Shown here: piece by piece, positions 56,481 to 64,000 of the stretch
How the letters are laid out: every line of letters begins with the position of its first letter
Numbering within the stretch: position 1 is the first letter of the stretch
Assembly (NCBI GenBank): GCA_943737045.1
Contig: CALSFV010000001.1
Span: 1,206,001-1,270,000, forward strand
DNA length: 64,000 bases
Source: Parapristionchus giblindavisi
Lineage: Eukaryota > Nematoda > Chromadorea > Rhabditida > Diplogasteridae
Direction: 5' to 3'
Program-made: the position numbers and the translations under genes
Notes under the pieces: model-generated
Databases searched by the model: none
Seen by the model: only the letters and a program-made list of their open reading frames with translations
What the model was told of the DNA's origin: nothing

Positions 56481-58106
56481 TCAATCATTTAAATGTCTGA
56501 CATCTTCGAGCGCGTCTGCCAAATCCATCGCAGGTCCGAGGGGCAATCTCAGCTCTCGTCTTAAATATTCAAAGTCCATAAATATCACATTTGCTCCATC
56601 CAACGCCTCTTCCACAAACACTCCCGCTACCTGAAATTCATCCTTTATCGATTTTCTCAGCTACCGTACTTAGCCGACCAGAGAATAGAATCAACTTTTA
56701 AAAATCAATGACTGATCAGTTTGGCCACAACTTCGTTATCATTATTATACTCGTATTCAATGTTCAATCCCCTCCTAGAAATTGTACTTCATTCATTTGT
56801 TTAATATTTATTGTTTTATACACGTTTACCTTGTGGTGAATAAATATATAATAACCGTAAGAGTGACTCACATCTGCATATCCAGTGACCAGCTTCACCC
56901 ATTTACTGATGTCTTCTACCTGCAAAATCAAGCTTTGGTTTCGATCGATATTCAAAAAAATCCACAAAAATCAATAAGTTAAAAATTACAGTCCAGTTTC
57001 TGAATCGTCGGATGTCGAGACCGAATTCGGCTCCGACCATGGCGTTCGCTTCGTGCGGCAGAGGGCGTCCCACAGGTGGAGCATCTTCTGGAGCTGGAGC
57101 AGGGAGTCGAGGTGGTCTCCACATGGGGTCAATCTGAACGATTTACTTTTGCTGAATTCAATTAGCGACATCTCCTCCAACTTTGCTGCTAAGTTAATAG
57201 TTTAAATAATAATTTAAATGATAAAGTTCACCTCCTAAAATTTTAATCTGCACGCAAAACATTATAAACATTTCATTTATAATAACAATGATGCATTTGA
57301 TGAGAATATTCTTGTTAAATAATACGTAAACGAAATATTCAGATTGCTAATATTACCCAATCAACGACTCTCCGAGGTTGTTGTTGGACTTCTTGAGCTG
57401 CACCGGGTTCCTGAAAGAAAATCGCACTGATTCTTATGTTAGAAAATATAATTGGGTTTAACTGATGAGAAAGAAATCCTGAAGAAAATGCTATCCAGAA
57501 TGAACAAACATTTTTTGGCGATGATATATCGATATCGGAAAGGTCAATCATCGTTACTACTAACATATTTTTTATTTACTTATTCAGTTCACAATGGGAT
57601 ACGGCATAGGCGGCATGTAGGCTATAATATTCAAAATCAGACATCAACATCACATCCACTATCCCAACGAAGAGGATCGCTAAAATTCCTAGTAATGTGA
57701 TATCGCTAATAAAATATTGAAATTGTTATACTGATCGAGGTCTGTGTATTTAATTTTAATTTTAATTTTTTTTTTTTTTTTTTTTTTTTTTTTCGAGAAA
57801 TTTCATTTTTGTCCGGACCAAATGCAAATTTATTCGAGGATAATTGTTATTCTCTAACGATTCATTGTCGACTGAATCGATCGATCGAATAAAGACCTAA
57901 CGATATTATTTTTATTCGACCCAAAATATTAGACAATTAAAACAGTACTGCAGCTGCGAAGTGCGAAACCATCGCTAACGTAATGAACACCACAAAGCGT
58001 CGTTTGTGCTAACTATGCTTTTCATTAGTATAATTACTATTATTATTACTAATATTACCTGTACTCCCTGTGGGCGAAACCCTCCACGCTGCTCTGGGTT
58101 TGGTGC
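56481..58106 (-). CDS. SAM-domain protein, paralogue 1 (5' end unresolved)
   Basis: Minus-strand exons 58059-58106, 57357-57410, 56990-57133, 56872-56919 and 56481-56630 are all phase 0 and end in a stop. The product has a Gln/Arg/Pro-rich part (APNPEQRGGFRPQGVQ, EVQQQPRRVVDW) and a Pro-rich linker (RPPRLPAPAPEDAPP). Next comes NAMVGAEFGLDIRRFRNW, then a SAM domain: VEDISKWVKLVTGYADVAGV, FVEEALDG, LRRELRLPLGPAMDLADAL. The LPLGPAM and DG positions match the helix-turn pattern of SAM domains, especially Polycomb-type (Ph/Scm). SAM domains mediate homo- or hetero-oligomerisation. The first exon(s) were not found. A close inverted paralogue starts at 59981. Confidence 0.8.
57764..57794. repeat. 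Poly-T tract
   Basis: About 30 consecutive T within an intron of SAM paralogue 1, possibly a retroposon tail. Confidence 0.8.
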
Positions 58107-59980
58107 CTAAACGAATGTATTGTTAGTAAAAATGATTTTTTTAGATCGCGGTTTTTCTTTTCTAAACACAGATAAGTAGGTAGAAAAGGCTAAACCGGGA
58201 GCGAAATATCATTGAGGCGAACGCCAGCACTTGTGAAGGTGTATGTAGTGATAGTCAACAAAATTTTATTTATTTATTTATTTATTTATCACACATCATA
58301 AAGATGTTTCAACAAGTAAAATTAACGAATTAAAATTAAGAAATCTGCACAGGGAGAATAACTTCTCTGTTTTAATGTCCAAACTGTTAAATTTCCCACT
58401 CATTTTAGCAGTGATTGACCGCGCAAACGAGTATTACGACTGAATAAATCCATCTCCCTTCTTTCAACTTAATGTGTTTATGAATATATTTTTGATGCAA
58501 TAAATAAATATATAAATAAATAAAATAAATAAATAAAGAATGGTAAGAAAAAAGAAAGTACCATCTATCTCTGTGAAGCCTTTGCCGATCCTGTCCGTGA
58601 AGAGTTGTTGATGGAAATTATGGAAATTTTTAGAGCAGGTCTGAATGTAAATAATTTTTTGCTGTATTGAGTGTATTTATAAAAATCACTTGTTTTTTTT
58701 GTACGGGAGCGTCGTCAATGACTATTTTTTGTTTTGCATAGTTCAGAAATTAGAACGATCTCTTTTAAATATCAAATCAGCGCGGAGAAGGTCAGACGGG
58801 ATAGGTGTGCGGAAGTGGAGAGGTACTCGAGAATTGGGCGAGAGAGTGCAGGCGCCCGTTGTCTCGGAATTTACATACTGTTGGTCATTTTCTTATGCAA
58901 GTACATTTTAAACGGACAATAACAGACAGCGCAATGATTTGAGTTTGACATTTCCAAAATTATGATAAAAAATGAGAAAGGTACGATAAAAAACCATTGG
59001 CCAACGGCGCTATACTATAGAATCGCATTCTAAGAGATGGTTTGGAATGAAAATAAGGAGGGTTGAGAGAGAGAGAGAGACGGACTCAATCGATATGCGT
59101 TCGCTCCATCTGTGTATGCCCCTACTCTCCCTACGTTACGTCTGCTGACCCCTCCCTCTCCCTGTCCCTCTCCCTCTCTCCCTCTTCTTCTCTCCCTCTT
59201 CCTCTCTCGTGATCTCCAATTAGGGCATTTCAAAAAAAACCAGCTTTACAGTTACGTATATTTAAATTTAGAAAAATAACAAATATCTTTATTAACGATA
59301 ATCAACACAATTATAACCGATCTTTGAGTAGAGATCTTGATAGCGATCAACTACTCTTAAAGGATAATCTTACCTCATTTCGAGATTGTGGTCGTAGAGT
59401 TTCAAATTAGCTTCTGATGGAGAGGTAGAGACAGAAGGAGAGGGAGATGGGGAGGTAGAGGAAGAAGGAGAGGGTGAGGGGTCAACTGATGCAACCTAGA
59501 GAGACTAGGGTCATCGATAGAGTGAGGGAATCCACCATATATTCATTCTAATCCATTGCTCTTTCAGGATGCGGTTGTATACATGTTTGCGTTGCTTTTT
59601 TTTCCAAGGAATTTCTTAGCAAGTTTTCTACGTTTATACATGTTTATCTCTTCCAAAATCTCTCGTATAAATTACAATATATTTTTTTGGTATTTTTTGA
59701 TAGAGTTGGGTCCCCCGTATAGACCGCTCACAGGAGGGAGATCATGTCAGAATGATCTCCCCTCATTATCCTTGCATCGTCATTCCCCATGACCCATTCC
59801 CCTATATAAACCCCCTCCTATCATGATAAAGTTAGTCTCGAGTGAGCTTGTCGTCTAGTCTTCCTTGTTACACTTCAATTCCCTAGGTGGTGAGATAGCT
59901 GACGAATTTGAAGATAAAAAACGCTTGAGACCACGCCTACATCTTCTACCATTTTCGTTTTATACAATGTCTTCATTTAG
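58107..59980. promoter_or_regulatory. Shared divergent upstream region of the two SAM genes
   Basis: Head-to-head genes leave 1.9 kb that must contain both 5' ends. It holds an ATTTATTT tract (58266-58290), a dispersed repeat (58705-58920) and an inverted pair of polypurine/polypyrimidine blocks (59075-59210 and 59400-59490). A TATATAAA at 59803-59810 is placed for the plus gene. Confidence 0.55.
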
Positions 59981-60054
59981 GCACCAAAAGCAGAGGATTG
60001 TCAAGTTGTTGCCCCTCAACGAGTACAGGTAATAATAATAATAACAACAACAAC

Positions 60055-60148
<94 letters not shown>

Positions 60149-63100
60149 TATTGCTCACATACTTGGTTCTCTAAATTTTTTTAAACAAGCAATCTTCAAC
60201 ACATTCTCTAATATACGAGTCATGATCCGTTTGTTTCAGGAACCCCGTGTCGTTCAAAATGTTCTACGACAGACTCGGAGAGTCTTTCGCTATGTAATAA
60301 TTGCAATCTTAATATTTGGTTTAGTTCTTATTCAAAAATAATGGTCACATAAAGTCCTCGTTAAATGTCTTAAAGGTGGAATCCCGCGAATATTTTCGTA
60401 AACAAACTGTGAATACAGAAAATTAGCAAAAGTAATTCTACACACAGTACACTAATTATTTTATGCTGATTTAGCGTATTCCTGGAGAAAATCGCTATAA
60501 ACATCAATGAACCATCAGGCCCGGCTCAGGGAAAGGCGCGCTTTTTGAAAATTGAGGAAATTCGGCAATAGGTTTCCAACTTGCGTCAAACGGGTAACGG
60601 TTCTGAACGTTTGCCACTGCGCTATGGGATAGATGAGAGGCTGTGCTAACTCTTCGCATATCACTTTGCATTCGCACAAGAGGGTGTAGTGATGTATTAT
60701 ATATGAACATTCGCGGGCCACCATCTTTAAATGCTAATTCAGCTTATTGATCGCTAGTATCATGAATGAATCATGCTAGTGGCAATCGCAGGCAAAGGCA
60801 CGATTTTTTTGAAAATAGGATAGTTCGGCAATAGGATTCGAACCCGCGACCATGCGCTAGCTAGTCAGTGGCTTTAACACTACGTTAAGGAACTGATGAA
60901 TGATCGTACTATCTTCTCGCATATCACTTGACACTTGCATAAGCGGGGAGTATGACAAAACCGCAACGACAAAAGCGCAACCGGGGTAGAAAAAGCGCAA
61001 GCGACAAAAGCGCAACTCGCGATAACTTCAGACAAAGTTATCCAATCATGGTCAGGTTGGACATTTTGTACTCCTTAGGCTCAGGGCTATTACGTTATGA
61101 ATTGATCTTTGATCTCTTGCCCCTCAACGACAAAAGCGCAACTCGAGCTATCTCGGCTCAGAGTAATGCTAGCCAATTCGGGGTGGGCTCATACGAAACC
61201 TATGGGCCTCGGCCATCCCGTAACAAGTTGATCATTGATCTCTGGCCAATCAACGACAAAAGCGCAACTCGAGCTATCTCGGCTCAGAGTAATGCTAGCC
61301 AATTCGGGGTGGGCTCATACGAAACCTATGGGCCTCGGCCATCCCGTAACAAGTTGATCTTTGATCTCTGGCCAATCAACGACAAAAGCGCAACTCGAGC
61401 TATCTCGGCTCAGAGTGATGCTAGACACTTCAGGGTGGGCTCATACGAAACCATTGTAAACTACCGTAATCTACCGTAACCCGGTTCGGTGGGTCAGATC
61501 AAGTGCGATGGGTCAGATTTCACAAAAAATTGTCGGAATAACCACTGTGTGTGCGATATCATTATGAGTTATTGTAAACTACCGTAATCTACCATAACCC
61601 GGTTCGTTGGGTCAGATCAAGTACGGTGGGTCAGATTTCAAAAAAAAATTCGGAATAACCACTGTGTGTGCGATATCATTATGAGTTATTGTAAACTACC
61701 GTAATCTACCATAACCCGGTTCGTTGGGTCAGATCAAGTACGGTGGGTCAGATTTCACAAAAAATTGTCGGAATAACCACTGTGTGTGCGATATCATTAT
61801 GAGTTATTGTAAACTACCGTAATCTACCATAACCCGGTTCGTTGGGTCAGATCAAGTGTGATGGGTCATATTTCACAAAAAATTGTCCAAATGGTTACTA
61901 TGCGCGTGGTATGATTATGTGTTATTGTAAACTACCACTTGGACACTTTTTAGTGAAACCTCACCCATCGGACGTGATCTGACCCACCGAACCTTTTTTA
62001 TGGTAGATTACGGTAGTTTACAATAACTCATAATCATACCACGTACATAGTAACCATTTGGACACTTTTTAGTGAAATCCCACCCATCGCACTTGATCTT
62101 ACCCACCGAACCGGGTTTCGGTAGATTACTGTAGTTTGCAATAGCTAAAAATGATTTCGTACAAGTAGTGGCTGTTCCGACAATTTTTAGTGAAATCTGA
62201 CCCACCGAACTTGATCTGACCCACCGAACCGGGATACGGTAGATTACTGTAGTTTACAATGGTTTCGTATAAGCCCACCTCGAAGTGTCTAGCATCACTC
62301 TGAGCCGAGATAGCTCGAGTTGCGCTTTTGTCGTTGATTGGTCAGAGATCAAAGATCAACTGGTTACGGGATGGCCGAGGCCCATAGGTTTCGTATGAGC
62401 CCACCCCGAATTGTCTAGCATCACTCTGAGCCGAGATAGCTCGAGTTGCGCTTTTGTCGTTGAGGGGCCAGAGACCAAAGATCAACTTGTTACGGGATGG
62501 CCGAGGCCCATATGTTTCGTATGAGCCCACCCCGAATTATCTAGCATTACTCTGAGCCGAGATAGCTCGAGTTGCGCTTTTGTCGTTGAGGGGCCAGAGA
62601 TCAAAGATCAACTTGTTAAAGGATGGCCGAGGCCCATAGGTTTCGTATGAGCCCACCCCGAATTGTCTAGCATCACTCTGAGCCGAGATAGCTCGAGTTG
62701 CGCTTTTGTCGTTGAGGGGCCAGAGACCAAAGATCAACTTGTTACGGGATGGCCGAGGCCCATATGTTTCGTATGAGCCCACCCCGAATTATCTAGCATT
62801 ACTCTGAGCCGAGATAGCTCGAGTTGCGCTTTTGTCGTTGAGGGGCCAGAGATCAAAGATCAACTTGTTACGGGATGGCCGAGGCCCATAGGTTTCGTAT
62901 GAGCCCACCCCGAATTGTCTAGCATCACTCTGAGCCGAGATAGCTCGAGTTGCGCTTTTGTCGTTGATTGGTCAGAGATCAAAGATCAACTTGTTACGGG
63001 ATGGCCGGGGCCGCTAGGTTTCGTATGAGCCCACCCTGAAGTGTCTAGCATCACTCTGAGACGAGATTGCTCGAGTTGCGCTTTTGTCGTTGAGGGGCCA

Positions 63101-63791
63101 GAGATCAAAGATCAACTTGTTACGGGATGGCCGAGGCCCATAGGTTTCGTATGAGCCCACCCCGAATTGTCTAGCATTACTCTGAGCCGAGATAGTTCGA
63201 GTTGCGCTTTTGTCGTTGAGGGGCAAGAGATCAAAGATCAATTCATGACGTAATAGCCCTGAGCCTAAGGAGTATAAAATGTCCAACTTGACCATGATTG
63301 GATAACTCTGACCGAAGTTATCGCGAGTTGCGCTTTTGTCGCTTGCGCTTATTATTTTTGCGCTTTTGTCGTTTTTGGCGAGTTGCGCTTTTGTCGTTGC
63401 GGTTTTGTCATACCCCCCATAAGCGAGATGATGTAAGAGATTTGAATGAGCATTCGCGGGTCTCCGCCTTTAACAACAAAGATGGTGATACAAATTTGAT
63501 TTTCAATTTTTCACAAATAATATCTTCACTCGTTCAGATTAACACAAGACCGCTACCTCGACTTCCCCGACCTGCTCCTGAAGATGTACCACGGAATTTG
63601 CCAGAGCCGCAAGTTGCGAACGCCATGGTCGGAGCCGAATTCGGTCTCGATATCCGGCAATTCAGAAACTGGAGTGTAATATTTGACTTGATTTTTGAGG
63701 ACTTTTATCGAAAATCGATCGATATCAATGCTTGATTTTGTAGGTAGAAGACGTCAGTAAATGGGTGAAGCTGGTCACTGGATATGCAGAT
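59981..63791 (+). CDS. SAM-domain protein, paralogue 2 (partial, 3' end outside window)
   Basis: Plus-strand exons 59981-60028, 60240-60293, 63538-63675 and 63744-63791 are all phase 0. Each matches one exon of the minus-strand paralogue: APKAEDCQVVAPQRVQ, EPRVVQNVLRQTRRVFRY, INTRPLPRLPRPAPEDVPRN...NAMVGAEFGLDIRQFRNWS and VEDVSKWVKLVTGYAD. The window ends in the next intron, before the exon carrying the rest of the SAM domain. About 30 nt of exon 3 are nearly identical between copies, so duplication or conversion is recent. Exons 2 and 3 are separated by a 3.2-kb intron that holds FB-D. The start exon is not identified. Confidence 0.75.
60030..60146. repeat. (AAT)n microsatellite
   Basis: About 115 bp of nearly pure AAT units, 2 nt after a splice donor of SAM paralogue 2. 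Confidence 0.95.
60374..60726. mobile_element. TTAA-flanked element with tRNA-like module, copy 2
   Basis: TTAA at 60370-60373, then AGGTGGAATCCCGCG; the right end GGCCACCATCT is followed by TTAA at 60727-60730. It matches 13374-13706 over most of its length. Confidence 0.85.
60731..60937. mobile_element. Left part of a degraded SINE/TTAA element split by FB-D
   Basis: Contains minus-strand tRNA-like boxes (GGGTTCGAATCC near 60835-60850). Its right part, GAATGAGCATTCGCGGG...CGCCT then TTAA, is at 63426-63473 on the other side of FB-D. Confidence 0.7.
60946..63417. mobile_element. Giant foldback FB-D, 2.47 kb, exact 8-bp duplication
   Basis: CATAAGCG flanks both ends (60938-60945 and 63418-63425). 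The ends read GGGAGTATGACAAAACCGCA and the complement. Arms consist of tandem ~110-bp units containing GACAAAAGCGCAACTCGAGC, GGGGTGGGCTCATACGAAAC and TTGATCTTTGATC. There are about three units on the left (61130-61450) and eight or nine on the right (62270-63240), so the arms are unequal. The centre (61450-62260) is a satellite of CCGGTTCGGTGGGTCAGATC-type units shared with FB-A. No coding capacity beyond repeat-driven open frames. Confidence 0.93.
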
Positions 63792-64000
63792 GTGAGTGGC
63801 TGGATAACCAGTTCTACCGTCAAAACGAAAAAAAGTGAAACATTTGTCAAATAATTTGACAAAATTTGACAAAAGTTCACAAGATTTTGAAAATTTTGAA
63901 TCATGATATCTAATCGCGGTTACTAGTTTTTTAATAGACAATAGGGTATTTGAGCATCACTGGGCTTACCTAATTGACCTATTAAGAAAAAAATTTAAAT

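Noticed and set aside
59374..59500. Minus-strand Ser/Pro exon (SPSPSSSTSPSPSP...) upstream of SAM paralogue 1
   Set aside because: It has good splice-like borders, but its only open frame ends in phase 2 while the next exon must start in phase 0. It is also a low-complexity repeat with an inverted partner at 59075-59210.
59973..60158. Poly-leucine open frame
   Set aside because: Translation of the (AAT)n microsatellite on the minus strand.
60240..60299. Frame NPVSFKMFYDRLGESFAM in SAM paralogue 2
   Set aside because: It stops at once and its counterpart in paralogue 1 breaks phase. The phase-0 frame (EPRVVQNVLRQ...) is open through all exons in both copies.
60952..63295. Repeated open frames with SYETYGPRPSRNKLI
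   Set aside because: They are read-through of ~110-bp tandem units in FB-D. Unit length happens to keep the frame, and the same peptide appears from the inverted arm.
4150..64000. CRISPR-like or operon structures
   Set aside because: Direct repeats here lack regular unique spacers, and the DNA is eukaryotic with spliced genes.

Overview
The window is nuclear DNA from a nematode. Three things show this: (1) many small exons with GT(GC)-AG introns and TTTCAG-like 3' splice sites; (2) a patched-related (Ptr) sterol-sensing-domain gene cut into about 26 exons of mostly 50-170 nt; (3) a seven-transmembrane chemoreceptor of the nematode srg type. Many very short exons are typical of diplogastrids such as Pristionchus, but the genus cannot be fixed from sequence alone. 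There is no prokaryotic or viral content.

Layout, left to right. 0.3-3.9 kb: minus-strand non-LTR retrotransposon with ORF1 and endonuclease/reverse-transcriptase ORF2. 4-7.8 kb: repeats. 7.9-9.5 kb (+): small secreted TIL-domain protease inhibitor. 9.6-14.7 kb: repeat-rich intergenic DNA. 14.8-17.4 kb (+): membrane-anchored charged protein. 18.2-19.4 kb (+): Lys-rich single-pass membrane protein. 20.4-25.1 kb (-): secreted Ser/Gly/Asp/Tyr-rich protein built from tandemly duplicated exons. 25.8-28.7 kb (+): srg-like chemoreceptor. 30.6-43.2 kb (-): Ptr-family gene. 48.8-50.3 kb (+): secreted Pro/Gly-spacer, Cys-containing protein. 55.3 kb (-): tRNA-Gly(UCC). 56.5-58.1 kb (-) and 60.0-63.8 kb (+): two head-to-head paralogues of a SAM-domain gene, the second running off the window. 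Exon models were built by hand from splice sites and reading phase. In most genes every phase closes exactly, which is the main evidence for them.

About half of the DNA is non-coding mobile elements. Most are palindromic (foldback) elements with no transposase. They range from ~110-bp hairpins to 2.4-3.1-kb giants whose arms hold tandem satellite-like repeats. Target-site duplications divide them into groups: 8-bp (hAT-like), TTAA (piggyBac-like), TA (Tc1/mariner-like) and tRNA-derived SINEs. Several are nested, so relative insertion ages can be read. Many sit in introns, and at least three TTAA elements lie 1-15 nt from a 3' splice site.

The genes do not form a pathway. Secreted or membrane proteins (TIL inhibitor, Ser-rich protein, Cys protein, chemoreceptor, Ptr protein) fit environment- or cuticle-facing functions. 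The most unusual signals are the giant coding-free foldbacks with a shared repeat core, a sense-oriented TGATCTTTGATC intron motif, and the TTAA elements at splice acceptors.
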